This document shows positions 36,531-44,440 of a stretch of 64,000 nucleotides of DNA, piece by piece (the first letter of the stretch is position 1; the number at the start of each line of letters is the position of its first letter). Both the position numbers and the translations under genes were made by a program. The stretch is taken from positions 10,488 through 74,487 of the forward strand of contig CAVSZE010000008.1 of the NCBI GenBank assembly GCA_963732375.1, read 5' to 3'. The DNA is from RPQJ01 sp963732375 (lineage in GTDB: Bacteria; Pseudomonadota; Gammaproteobacteria; Steroidobacterales; Steroidobacteraceae). Under the pieces are notes generated by a model that saw nothing but the letters and a program-made list of their open reading frames with translations, had not been told where the DNA came from and did no database searches.

Positions 36531-36721
36531 GTTCATCTCCATTCGAGAGCGCATCGGGTGCGCGACAGCAGCGCCTCACCCGAAGGCTGACGCTGCAGGG
36601 CCACTGTAGGCCGATGAAAGGTCGCGGTCTGTTCGGCAACACACGCCGCGGCGACGAGCGGGGGGATGGCTGGCGATGACCGGGACGGTGGTTGCCAGGT
36701 CGCCCGGGCGCCTCGATCGTG

Positions 36722-37474
36722 TCAGTTCGCGAGGCCTGCTAGGAGTTGATGGATTCGGTCCGTCTCCTTCTTGACCACCGCGTAGCACTCGCAGCACAGC
36801 CGTTCAAGTCCCGGCCGGTCCAGCACGGTGATCTTTCCGCGCGTGTACTCGATCACCCCGAGCTTCTGCAGCTTTCCAGCAGCCTCGGTGACGCCTTCGC
36901 GGCGGACGCCGAGCATGTTGGCGATGAGTTCCTGGGTCATGACCAGCTGGTTACTGTCCAGGCGATCAAGAGACAGCAGCAGCCAGCGGCAAAGCTGCTT
37001 GTCCACCGAGTGATGGCGGTTGCACACCGCGGTCTGCGCCATCTGCGTCAGCAGCGCCTGTGTGTAGCGCAGCAGCAGCAACTGCATCTCGCCGTTGCGA
37101 TGGAACTCGTCCTTCAACCTCGGCCCGATCAGGCGGAAGGCATGCCCCGCACTCTGCACGATGGCGCGACTCGGAGTGGTTTCGCCGCCCATGAACAGGG
37201 CGATGCCGATCAGGCCCTCGTTGCCCACCACGGAAATCTCCGCCGATGCGCCGTCCTCCAGCACATACAGCAGGGACACGATCGAGTTCACCGGGAAATA
37301 GACGTGCCGGAGCCTGTCGCCGGGCTCGTACAGCACCTTGCCGAGCGGCATAGGTACGAGTTTCAGGTAAGGGTAGATGCGCTCGCGCGCCTCGGTGGAC
37401 AGCGCGGCCAGCAACTGGTTCCTCCCGGGCGATGGCACCGGGGACGTGGGCCTCTTGCGGGGGGGGGGCTGCAT
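36722..37474 (-). CDS. Crp/Fnr-family regulator, copy 2, with poly-C start region
   Basis: 250 residues. Beta-roll domain (LGKVLYEPGDRLRHVYFPV, ISVVGNEGLIGIALFMGGET), dimer helix (LCRWLLLSLDRL) and winged helix (MTQELIANMLGVRREGVTEA). It shares long segments with the 15913 paralogue, including LERLCCECYAVVKKETDR at the C-terminus. GGAGGA lies six bases before ATG 37474, which settles the start despite a longer frame to 37633. Codons 3-6 are an uninterrupted run of ten C (G on the plus strand, 37459-37468), so slippage would switch the gene off. It faces the phospholipase-D-type gene across a 191-base intergenic region that holds a CGTACAGA copy. Confidence 0.88.
   Translation of the reverse strand: MQPPPRKRPTSPVPSPGRNQLLAALSTEARERIYPYLKLVPMPLGKVLYEPGDRLRHVYFPVNSIVSLLYVLEDGASAEISVVGNEGLIGIALFMGGETTPSRAIVQSAGHAFRLIGPRLKDEFHRNGEMQLLLLRYTQALLTQMAQTAVCNRHHSVDKQLCRWLLLSLDRLDSNQLVMTQELIANMLGVRREGVTEAAGKLQKLGVIEYTRGKITVLDRPGLERLCCECYAVVKKETDRIHQLLAGLAN
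37459..37468. repeat. Ten-base G/C homopolymer in a regulator's 5' codons
   Basis: Uninterrupted G10 on the plus strand, in the third to sixth codons of the Crp/Fnr gene starting at 37474. It is a classic phase-variation substrate and equally a sequencing-error risk. Confidence 0.7.
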
Positions 37475-37591
37475 GGTTGTCCTCCACATCGACCTCAAGC
37501 GCCGGGCCGGCGCAGGTCGTCCCGGCGTCTGCCGGTCGACGTTTATCGTGCGCCGATTCAGCCGGTGCGACAACAGGCATCTGTGCGCAGG

Positions 37592-37599
37592 CGTACAGA
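37592..37599 (+). promoter_or_regulatory. CGTACAGA motif upstream of the PLD-type gene
   Basis: GGCGTACAGACC on the plus strand, 66 bases before ATG 37666 and 117 bases from the divergent Crp/Fnr start. A partial second copy, GCCGTACG, follows about ten bases on. Confidence 0.4.
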
Positions 37600-37665
37600 C
37601 CAGGTGACGCCGTACGCGCAGCGTTCGCATCAAGCGACTCTCGGGGCAGATTATTGATCAACGGC

Positions 37666-39282
37666 ATGAATTGGCCAGGCGGCGCGCGTTTTCGCCTTCT
37701 CCTGTTGCTCGTGGCAGTGGCTGCCGGCGGCTGTGCGGGGCTGCCGCCCGGGGCCGACTTCCCGCGGAAGCCGTCCACGGCGCTCGCGAATACGGACGAA
37801 ACCCCCATTGGCGCACTGTTCGCGAGGCAGTCCGTCGAGCACGGCGGAAACTCGGGGTTCCGCATCATGTCGGTCGGCGTGGACGGGTTCCTGGTCCGCG
37901 TGCAGATGATCGCTGCCGCGAAGAGTACCCTGGACCTGCAGTACTACATCTTCCGCGGCGACGAAACCGGACGGCTGCTGACCGAGGCGCTGCTGCGGGC
38001 GGCAGATCGCGGCGTGCGCGTGCGAGTGCTGGTGGACGACGGGGCAACGATCGCCGGGGACGAGCAGCTCATTGAGCTCGACAGCCACCCATCGATCGAG
38101 ATCCGGATATTCAATCCGTTCGCCTATCGTGGGCATGCCAACGCGCTGCGCGCCATTGAATTCATATTCAACGCAAGGCGACTCGACTATCGCATGCACA
38201 ACAAGCTGCTGGTTGTCGATAACACGGCGGCGCTCATCGGCGGCCGCAACATCGGCAACGAGTACTTCCAGATGGATCCCGAGTCGCAAGTGGCCGACGA
38301 CGACGTGTTCGCCGCCGGTCCGGTCGCCGCCGAGCTCTCGGCGACTTTCGACGAGTACTGGAACAGTGAGTTTGCGATCCCGGCCGAGGCGCTCGGCAGC
38401 AAGCACGGCGAGGCCCGGGAATTGAACGAACATCGAGAGAAGGAGAGTGGGGGCCCGAGAAAACAACTTGAGACGTTACCGACCCAGGGCATCGACTACG
38501 TCGCAAGGATTGCGACCGGCGAGCCGTATGCCGGGATGATCGCCGGGCGGCTGCCGCTTGTCTGGGCTCACGCGCAGGTCGTCTGCGACAGTCCCGACAA
38601 GAAGCACGTTGAAAATGGCGAACGCGCAGGCCGGCTGATGTCCCGTCCGGTGGCCAGGGCAGCCGGCGCGGTGCAGTCCGAGCTCCTTATGATAACGCCG
38701 TACTTCATCCCAGCGGACGAAGAGCTGCAGATCCTGAAGGACCTGCGTAGCCGCGGTGCACGTGTACGGATTCTTACCAACTCGCTCGAATCGTCGGACG
38801 AGCTCGCCGCGCAGTCCGGCTACCAGCGTTTTCGTGTTCCGCTGCTCGAGGAAGGCGTCGAGCTCTACGAGGTGCGATCGCTGCTCGGAAACACCCGGGG
38901 CAGCGGCCAGACGGCCGCCATTTCGAGATTCGGCAACTATTCGCTGCACGCCAAGATGTTCGTCTTCGACCGTCGGCAGCTGTTCGTCGGTTCGATGAAC
39001 TTTGACCAGCGTTCGCACCGACTCAACACCGAGGTCGGCCTGATCATCGACAGTCCACAGCTTGCGCAGCAGACTGCGGTGCGCTTCGATGGCATGGTGC
39101 AACCGGCCAACTCCTACGTGCTGGGACTGGCACCGATCGGAGCCGGAGGACGGCCGCAACTGGTCTGGAATACACTCGAGGACGGAAAGCCGGTCGAATA
39201 CACGCGCGAGCCCGCGCGCAGCGAATGGCAGCGTACGCAGGTGGAATTACTGTCGTTGCTGCCCATAGACGGGGAATTATGA
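37666..39282 (+). CDS. Phospholipase D / cardiolipin synthase-like lipoprotein
   Basis: 538 residues. Lipobox AAGGC (Cys23). Two HKD catalytic motifs: HNKLLVVDNTAALIGGRNIG and HAKMFVFDRRQLFVGSMNFD, each followed by the G-G/S residues of the PLD fold. STLDLQYYIFRGDETGRLL and VQSELLMITPYFIPADEEL are also family marks. Length fits the ClsC/YmdC type that makes cardiolipin from phosphatidylethanolamine and phosphatidylglycerol, but a lipid anchor suggests periplasmic action on phospholipids. The long frame upstream of 37666 is antisense to the Crp/Fnr gene. The stop overlaps the next start (ATGA). Confidence 0.92.
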   Translation: MNWPGGARFRLLLLLVAVAAGGCAGLPPGADFPRKPSTALANTDETPIGALFARQSVEHGGNSGFRIMSVGVDGFLVRVQMIAAAKSTLDLQYYIFRGDETGRLLTEALLRAADRGVRVRVLVDDGATIAGDEQLIELDSHPSIEIRIFNPFAYRGHANALRAIEFIFNARRLDYRMHNKLLVVDNTAALIGGRNIGNEYFQMDPESQVADDDVFAAGPVAAELSATFDEYWNSEFAIPAEALGSKHGEARELNEHREKESGGPRKQLETLPTQGIDYVARIATGEPYAGMIAGRLPLVWAHAQVVCDSPDKKHVENGERAGRLMSRPVARAAGAVQSELLMITPYFIPADEELQILKDLRSRGARVRILTNSLESSDELAAQSGYQRFRVPLLEEGVELYEVRSLLGNTRGSGQTAAISRFGNYSLHAKMFVFDRRQLFVGSMNFDQRSHRLNTEVGLIIDSPQLAQQTAVRFDGMVQPANSYVLGLAPIGAGGRPQLVWNTLEDGKPVEYTREPARSEWQRTQVELLSLLPIDGEL

Positions 39283-39686
39283 AACTCTGGATGAAGGCTG
39301 TACTCGTGCTGGGGCTGGGGCTGGCGCTCGCGCAGGGAGCGAATGCGGCACGACCGACGCCGGTCGCTGTTGCCGAGATCAATTACCTGTTCGACTACAT
39401 GGGGCAATCAGGCTGCGATTTCTACCGCAACGGCGTCTGGTACGACTCCGGAGCAGCCAAGGCTCACCTGCAATACAAGTACGACGCCTTCGCGAAACAC
39501 GACCAGATTGGAACCGCGGAGGACTTCATCGACAAGGCTGCCACGAAGAGCAGCCTGAGTGGGCTAGCCTACAAGGTCCGCTGCGCCGGGGGAGCGGAGC
39601 TATCGAGCAACCAATGGCTGCGGGATGCACTCGCATCATATCGGTCGAAGCGCGCGTCCGGCGCGGCGGCCAAGCCTAGTTCATGA
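39279..39686 (+). CDS. DUF5329-like periplasmic protein
   Basis: 135 residues. Signal peptide MKLWMKAVLVLGLGLALAQG..., cleavage near ANAA. The mature part has INYLFDYMGQSGCDFYRNGV, then WYDSGAAKAHLQYKYDAF and a second cysteine in YKVRCAGG, matching the DUF5329 pattern (WYdaxxAxxHLxxKY) with one likely disulfide. Function unknown. The ATG overlaps the stop of the PLD-type gene, so the products are made together and may act on the same envelope target. Its end overlaps the convergent Crp/Fnr gene by 11 bases. Confidence 0.85.
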   Translation: MKLWMKAVLVLGLGLALAQGANAARPTPVAVAEINYLFDYMGQSGCDFYRNGVWYDSGAAKAHLQYKYDAFAKHDQIGTAEDFIDKAATKSSLSGLAYKVRCAGGAELSSNQWLRDALASYRSKRASGAAAKPSS

Positions 39687-40383
39687 CCCTGTCGTAGGTA
39701 TCGCAGTCCGCTTCGTAACACGAGCAGGCGGCGGCCTCGAGCCCTTTCGAGTCCACGATTGTCAGGTTGCCGCGCACGTAGCGGATCAGGCGACGCGCCT
39801 TCAGCAAGCCGGCGGCCTGCGTGACACTCGCGCGACGCACACCGAGCATGGTGGCGAGAAACTCGTGTGTGATGTGGAAGTTGCTGTCGTGCGCGCGGTC
39901 GCGTGTCATCAGCAGCCAGCGCGCAAGCCGCGCCTCGACCAGGTGGTAACGCGTGCACGCGGCGGTTCGCGCCAGCTGGCTAATCACCACGTACAGGTAG
40001 TGGTTCAGGACTTCCTGTAGCGCCGGGCTGTCGCGCAGCTCACGGCGGAAGAGCGCTGCATCCAAGCGCCACGCCGGGCCGGCTCCCTGGACCAGTGCGC
40101 GCAGCGGCGCCACACGGACGTCGAGCGCCAGCGAGGCTCCGAGCATGCCCTCGTCGCCGACGAGGCCGACCTCGAGGCAGGCGTGGTCGCCAATCGGCTC
40201 GATCAGTGAAATGAAACTTCCGGTCGGGAAGTAGACGTACCGGATGTTATCGCCTGGCGTGCAAAGCACTTCGTCCAGGACGAGATCGACCTGCTCGCAG
40301 CGCGCAAGAAGGCGCTTCCGGGCCCGGTCCGGAAATGAATCCAGCAGGCGACCCGTCCCGGGAGTGCGTGGCAGCAATGTCAA
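39676..40383 (-). CDS. Crp/Fnr-family regulator, copy 3 (TTG start)
   Basis: 235 residues, more diverged than the other two. Beta-roll (DEVLCTPGDNIRYVYFPTGS, VGLVGDEGMLGASLALDV), dimer helix (ARLARWLLMTRDRAHDS) and winged helix (ITHEFLATMLGVRRASVTQA). The tail has four cysteines near ACSCYEADCDTY plus one earlier (TAACTRYH). The start is TTG at 40383 with GGAGG six bases upstream; no ATG fits. A CGTACAGA copy lies 68 bases upstream in the reading direction, so the gene may belong to the same regulon it could help to control. Ligand unknown. Confidence 0.87.
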   Translation of the reverse strand: MTLLPRTPGTGRLLDSFPDRARKRLLARCEQVDLVLDEVLCTPGDNIRYVYFPTGSFISLIEPIGDHACLEVGLVGDEGMLGASLALDVRVAPLRALVQGAGPAWRLDAALFRRELRDSPALQEVLNHYLYVVISQLARTAACTRYHLVEARLARWLLMTRDRAHDSNFHITHEFLATMLGVRRASVTQAAGLLKARRLIRYVRGNLTIVDSKGLEAAACSCYEADCDTYDRVMN

Positions 40384-40451
40384 ATGAAGCCTCCTGTCCC
40401 TGGCTGGACCATGGGGTCGTGCCCGAAGTGTGCAGGGTGTTTCTGGTTATC

Positions 40452-40459
40452 TCTGTACG
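40452..40459 (-). promoter_or_regulatory. CGTACAGA motif upstream of Crp/Fnr copy 3
   Basis: GCGTACAGAG on the minus strand, 68 bases before the TTG start at 40383; the same spacing as at the PLD-type gene (66). Confidence 0.4.
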
Positions 40460-40561
40460 CTCGCGCACGTTCGCGGTGCGGATGCAGGCGGCCGCCGCGC
40501 CGGCTGGAATTCGTGGGTTGATTCAGCGGCCGGTCGGCGACTGATCCTCCAGGGCCCAGGC

Positions 40562-42394
40562 TCAGTCGACCAGCCTGATCGGCGGCAATCCAGTGATGTG
40601 CATTGTCCCGTCCTCGATGTGGACGTCACCCTCGCTCCGGACCTCGTAGTCGAACCGATAGACGATCTCGGCCGTGCCAGTGGTGAGCGCGTGATCCCAT
40701 CGCGCGGCCTGCCGCAGCGTGGTTTCATTGTGGTCGCGCCACTTTGCGAGCGCGGCGCTGCCGTGCCGCTGCTCGATCCAGTCCAGCGCGACGCGCGGTG
40801 AGGCGATCGTGGCGGTCGCATTGTTGCCGCCGAAGCCCTTCGAATTCAGGAAGGACACGTCCCACTCCGCGACCTCGCGTTGCAGCGGGTCTCGCGAGAT
40901 CCGCAGGTGATCGCGTTCGACGTCCGCCGCGACAGCGTCGATGGTCGCGATCCCCGGCAGCACGCCATCGGTGAACACGCCGAGCGACGAGGCAAGCTGG
41001 TCGCCGCCGGCCGCCGCCATCGTGTGGCCGACGAAGCACTTGATCGCCGCCACCGGCCAGTCCTCGATACCGAACGCACCGGCGACACCGTTCAGGATCT
41101 GCGACTCGGTGACGCGGTTCTGCGGCGTGCCCGTGCCGTGCGCCTGCACGAAGCTGCGGCGGCGCACCGATTCGTCGCCGTAGTCCCTCATGGCCCGCGC
41201 GACGGCCTTGGCGCAGGTGATGTAGTTGCCGATGCCCGGCGACGAGATCGACTTCTTGTATCCGTCGGCGTGCACCAGCACGTCGGTGACCGCGCCATGG
41301 ACTGTCGCGCCGAGTTCTACCGCCAGTGCATCGTCCATCAGCACCACGTACTGCGCGCCTTCGGCGATGGTGAATCCGCAGTTCTCCGCGAACGGGCGAC
41401 ACGCACGGCGCAGGTCCGGCTCGGTGCGCCCGAGGTGGCGGTCCAGTTCGAGCAGCGCCTGGTCCGTGCCCAGCGCGCCCATCGTCGAGAGGCCCTCGAT
41501 GACGTCGGGACTGAGCGGGGCCTCGGCGCCGCCGACCAGCGCGACGCGGGAACGCCCGGACTGGATGTCGAACATCCCGTGCCGGAGGTTGTAGAGAAAC
41601 GTCGCGCAGGCGCCCATGTTGTGGCCTGTCGTGCCGACGCTGCCCAGCAGGTAGGCGTTGATGAAGTCAGCCGGCATCTCGGCCAGGCCCATCGGCACCT
41701 GCTTCGAAGTGGGGCGCATTCCGCGGTAGCGCGAGCCGAGCAGTCCGCCAGAGCCCTCCTGGTCGAGCTGGCCCAGGGCACTTCCCGCGTATACGCTGAC
41801 CTTGTCCGGCGCCACGTGCCGCATCAGCGTGCTCCACGGGATGCCGAGCGATCCAAGCGCGTCATTGGCGGCGAACAGCGCGATCTGTACCGCTCGCGGA
41901 TGGCCGCGAGCCGGGTAGAGGGATTTTGGGTCAAATCCGGTGGGCAACTGGCCGGCCGCGCTTACCTCGAGCGGCCGCGTGACCGGGAACAGCACTTCGG
42001 CTCCGTCGTCGATGGTCACCTGTACACGACCGGCGGCGGCCGGGCCGGCTGACCAACCGTCCGGCAGCGGCTGCGGCAGGTCGCGTTGCGCGATGTCGAA
42101 GGTGATTGGTCCGCGTCCGTCGGCCAGTCGGGCCCTGCAATTCCAGGCTGCCTTGCCGGCGTCGAGAAAATCGGGATCAAGGCCGCGTATCAGCGTGTGC
42201 TCGAGGATATGACGACGCTTTGCGTCGTCGAGCTCGCCCTCGATCCCCATCAGCCCTGCCAGTGCCCGGAACGTCTCATCCGCGGCGCCCGTTTCCAGCG
42301 CGTCGATGATGGTCCGGCGATAGCCGTGGTGTGCGGAACTCCGGCCCGCTGCGTTGATGCCGCCGAAGCCCGCGATGACTGCCAGGGGTTTCAT
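40562..42394 (-). CDS. fabY: Beta-ketoacyl-ACP synthase, FabY type
   Basis: 610 residues. The N-terminus (VIAGFGGINAAGRSSAHHGY) matches the FabY family of Pseudomonas aeruginosa, which condenses acetyl-CoA with malonyl-ACP to start fatty-acid synthesis in place of FabH. The thiolase-fold core carries the catalytic triad: Cys263 in GHNMGACATFL, His419 in QAHGTGTPQNR and His457 in CFVGHTMAAAG. SKGFGGNNATATI is the C-terminal KAS loop. Length agrees with FabY (about 630) rather than FabB/FabF (about 410). No fab operon adjoins. FabY rather than a polyketide synthase is inferred from the N-terminus and single-domain layout. Confidence 0.9.
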   Translation of the reverse strand: MKPLAVIAGFGGINAAGRSSAHHGYRRTIIDALETGAADETFRALAGLMGIEGELDDAKRRHILEHTLIRGLDPDFLDAGKAAWNCRARLADGRGPITFDIAQRDLPQPLPDGWSAGPAAAGRVQVTIDDGAEVLFPVTRPLEVSAAGQLPTGFDPKSLYPARGHPRAVQIALFAANDALGSLGIPWSTLMRHVAPDKVSVYAGSALGQLDQEGSGGLLGSRYRGMRPTSKQVPMGLAEMPADFINAYLLGSVGTTGHNMGACATFLYNLRHGMFDIQSGRSRVALVGGAEAPLSPDVIEGLSTMGALGTDQALLELDRHLGRTEPDLRRACRPFAENCGFTIAEGAQYVVLMDDALAVELGATVHGAVTDVLVHADGYKKSISSPGIGNYITCAKAVARAMRDYGDESVRRRSFVQAHGTGTPQNRVTESQILNGVAGAFGIEDWPVAAIKCFVGHTMAAAGGDQLASSLGVFTDGVLPGIATIDAVAADVERDHLRISRDPLQREVAEWDVSFLNSKGFGGNNATATIASPRVALDWIEQRHGSAALAKWRDHNETTLRQAARWDHALTTGTAEIVYRFDYEVRSEGDVHIEDGTMHITGLPPIRLVD

Positions 42395-42465
42395 CAGGAG
42401 GCCCTCGAGGCGCGCGGCCAGGATCGATTCAGAAAGAGTCCTAGATTCGGGAATCCTAACAGCGA

Positions 42466-42486
42466 AACGGCCCCATTGGGGCCGTT
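42466..42486 (-). terminator. Hairpin between the RRM gene and fabY
   Basis: AACGGCCCC / GGGGCCGTT, a nine-base perfect stem with a three-base loop, 68 bases after the RRM gene stop and 71 bases before the fabY start. Acts on minus-strand transcripts; no long U-tract. Confidence 0.6.
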
Positions 42487-42554
42487 CGCATCACGCCGGT
42501 CCGCCGCGGAAACCCGCTGTGGACCGGCGATCCAGACCCGCTACTGCGGGACTG

Positions 42555-42821
42555 TTACCAGGCGCGGCGCGGACGGTCGGTCTTGGCCTGGGCCTCGTTG
42601 ACCTTCAGCGCACGTCCGTCCATCTGGTGACCATTGAGGTTCTGGATGGCGCGGGCGGCGTCGGCGTTCGGCATCTCCACGAAACCGAAGCCACGCGGCT
42701 GCCCGGTGTCACGGTCGGTGATGATGGCGACGGACTCGACAGTGCCATGCGTCGCAAACAGGGTGCGAACGGCGGCTTCGTCGGCCGAAAAAGGAAGGTT
42801 ACCTACGTAGATCTTGCTCAT
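42555..42821 (-). CDS. RRM-domain RNA-binding protein
   Basis: 88 residues, a single RNA-recognition motif: RNP2 is KIYVGNLPF (residues 3-11) and RNP1 is RGFGFVEM (about 43-50). The fold continues to GRALKVNEAQAKTDRPRRAW with a short basic tail. Bacterial RRM proteins of this size (cyanobacterial Rbp-like) bind single-stranded RNA and are often cold-induced. ATG 42821 starts exactly at the RRM; a longer frame to 42929 has no ribosome site. It is divergent from the IF-1 gene, so both may respond to translation stress; this is inference. Confidence 0.94.
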   Translation of the reverse strand: MSKIYVGNLPFSADEAAVRTLFATHGTVESVAIITDRDTGQPRGFGFVEMPNADAARAIQNLNGHQMDGRALKVNEAQAKTDRPRRAW

Positions 42822-43253
42822 TGAAATTACTCTCTGCAGAAGGCCCGTGAGACCGTGCCCAGATGGGCGGATCGGTTCCCGGGCGGGGAACAAGGCATTC
42901 GGGGCTGCGCGACTGACATCCCCGGCCAAGGCTCAGGACGACCACAGACGCGTGGCAACGGTGCCACGTGGATCAGAAACTCTTCGGCCTGGTACTGGGG
43001 CTGGATGGCGCCGGGTTGGCGCTCTTGCCCGAAACATAGAAGGAGAAGGGTGACTACCCGGGCGCGACTATACACGCAACCGGAACGGCGCGTAGGCCTA
43101 TTTCCTGTTATTGTGCGCGCGCCGCCTGACGTCGTCGTCAGCTGAAGCGCAACCAGGGCCCCCTCGAGCCCGCACGCCACTGGCGTCCCGAGCCCTGCGC
43201 TTCCGTTCATCTCACAGTCAACGGCACCCCCGCTGGTTATCAAGGTGATGCGC
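42822..43253. other. 432-base divergent intergenic region (RRM / IF-1)
   Basis: No convincing gene. It must hold the promoters of both flanking genes. An AT-richer patch near 43098-43112 (TATTTCCTGTTATTG) precedes the IF-1 gene by about 140 bases. The RRM leader is potentially long, as is common for cold-regulated RNA-binding proteins. No hairpin strong enough to call. Confidence 0.5.
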
Positions 43254-43523
43254 TTGGCCAAGGAAGAACTGATCGACATGCAGGGCACCGTGAGCCAGGT
43301 GCTGCCGGATACTCGTTTCCTGGTCACGCTCGAGAACGGCGTCGAAGTTACCGCCTACCTGTCGGGGAAGATGCGCAAGCACCGTATCCGGATCCTTGCC
43401 GGCGACAAGGTGACGCTCGAGATGTCGCCTTACGATCTCACCAAGGGCCGCATCAATTTCCGCCACAAGGACGAGCGCCCGCAGTCGGCTTCGTCGAGGC
43501 CGAACTTCTTCCGCAGGCGCTGA
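43254..43523 (+). CDS. infA: Translation initiation factor IF-1 paralogue
   Basis: 89 residues: OB fold beginning MAKEELIDMQGTVSQVLPDT, then FLVTLENGVEVTAYLSGKMR and DKVTLEMSPYDLTKGRINFR. It continues 17 residues beyond standard IF-1 with a basic tail (KDERPQSASSRPNFFRRR). TTG at 43254 gives the canonical MAKEEL start, and AAGG (43242-43245) is eight bases upstream of it; the ATG at 43248 is only two bases from that site. IF-1 binds the 30S A site. The tail and the location away from ribosomal genes suggest a second, specialised copy of the kind seen in Burkholderiales; whether another infA exists is not visible here. Confidence 0.92.
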   Translation: MAKEELIDMQGTVSQVLPDTRFLVTLENGVEVTAYLSGKMRKHRIRILAGDKVTLEMSPYDLTKGRINFRHKDERPQSASSRPNFFRRR

Positions 43524-43590
43524 TCGGAGGAAATCCTGCCTTCGCCAGCGGCGCCCCTGTCGCCGATGTGCGCCTCGACGGTCGTGTACC

Positions 43591-43893
43591 TCAAGGCTTG
43601 GGCAAATTCGCCGCAGTTGCCGGCCCGCGACTGAGTCGCTCCGCCATTCGCGTCTGCCAGCCCGGACCCGTCGCCCGCCACCTTTCTATTACCCGCGCCG
43701 GCAAGCGAAGCGTTATCAGCTTTCGCGGACTGGGAGATTTTGGTCGGCCGCCCTTGTTTACCACTGCCCGAGCGAGCATCTCATCCGTGAGGGCCGGCAA
43801 TTCTGCGTATTCGCCGCGTCGGATCTTATGGGTGTCAACTTTCGCCATGTCTGACTTCAAAGTACCGCGCGAGCCGTTCTTTCTCACGGTCAT
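43591..43893 (-). CDS. brnA: BrnA-type antitoxin
   Basis: 100 residues. The central part VDTHKIRRGEYAELPALTDE followed by MLARAVVNKGGRPKSPSPRK and LITLRLPARVIERWRATGPG is the BrnA/DUF4415 antitoxin with a ribbon-helix-helix DNA-binding end. GAGG lies before ATG 43893, so the gene overlaps the end of brnT by 59 bases; an ATG at 43848 is an alternative. BrnA neutralises BrnT and represses the promoter of the pair. Gene order (toxin first) is typical. Confidence 0.9.
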   Translation of the reverse strand: MTVRKNGSRGTLKSDMAKVDTHKIRRGEYAELPALTDEMLARAVVNKGGRPKSPSPRKLITLRLPARVIERWRATGPGWQTRMAERLSRGPATAANLPKP

Positions 43894-44125
43894 TGGCTTT
43901 CCTCATGCTGAATACGTGTCGAGCCCTTTCACGCGGAGTGTACCCAACGACCACCAAACGCCCGGACAAGAGCCCGTAGCAGATGATCCGGCGCTCTCCG
44001 TATTCCCTGCGCTTGTCTTCAACCTCCACGGTCGTGCCTGCAAACACGCTAGCGGCATCATTGAAGTCAAGGCCACGATCGGCCAAGGTGCGTGTCCGCT
44101 TCGTCGGATCGAAGGTTATGCGCAC
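43835..44125 (-). CDS. brnT: BrnT-type ribonuclease toxin
   Basis: 96 residues: ITFDPTKRTRTLADRGLDFN, then VEVEDKRREYGERRIICYGL and VVVGYTPRERARHVFSMRKA, ending ERLARYFEVRHG. This is the BrnT RelE-like RNase pattern (DxxKxxxNxxKHGxxF...RxIxxGxxxxR...S.RKA). The start is a GTG at 44125. Compared with typical BrnT, NxxKHG is replaced by TLADRG, which could affect activity. Translation stops inside brnA. An AGTTA-N3-TAACT palindrome lies just upstream. Confidence 0.92.
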   Translation of the reverse strand: MRITFDPTKRTRTLADRGLDFNDAASVFAGTTVEVEDKRREYGERRIICYGLLSGRLVVVGYTPRERARHVFSMRKANDREKERLARYFEVRHGES

Positions 44126-44135
44126 AGGTTACTGT

Positions 44136-44148
44136 AGTTACATTAACT
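44136..44148 (-). promoter_or_regulatory. Candidate BrnA operator
   Basis: Perfect inverted repeat AGTTA-CAT-TAACT, ten bases upstream of the brnT GTG, in an AT-rich patch (with a further GTTAC at 44129-44133). Its position suits autorepression by the antitoxin complex. Confidence 0.4.
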
Positions 44149-44440
44149 GCTAGTGACAAGATCGAATTCAGCCCCAAGACTGATGTCCGTGGGCGTCGAA
44201 GTCGACGTGCGAACCTGGCCGGATTGACGACTTTCACTACTGGAGGCGAGCGGGCGCGTCCTCGCCAACGACGAATGCCCCCCGTCGCTGGGGGGGGGGG
44301 CGAACAGGGGCGGCGCGCGCTACCGTCATCGTGGCCGGCGGCGAGTACTTTTCTTCTCGGCCGTCCGGTTCATTCACGTACCGAGGACCTCGGCAGAATG
44401 AGGCCCCGCACACCGGCACATCTACATCAAAGGAAGTCCC
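44149..44440. other. Intergenic region with G11 tract
   Basis: Divergent region between brnT and the NmrA-like gene. No gene seen. It contains an eleven-base run of G (44290-44300), about 140 bases upstream of the NmrA-like start, where length changes could alter promoter spacing or simply reflect assembly error. Confidence 0.5.

Noticed and set aside
40880..42052. 390-codon open frame on the plus strand
   Set aside because: Antisense to fabY.
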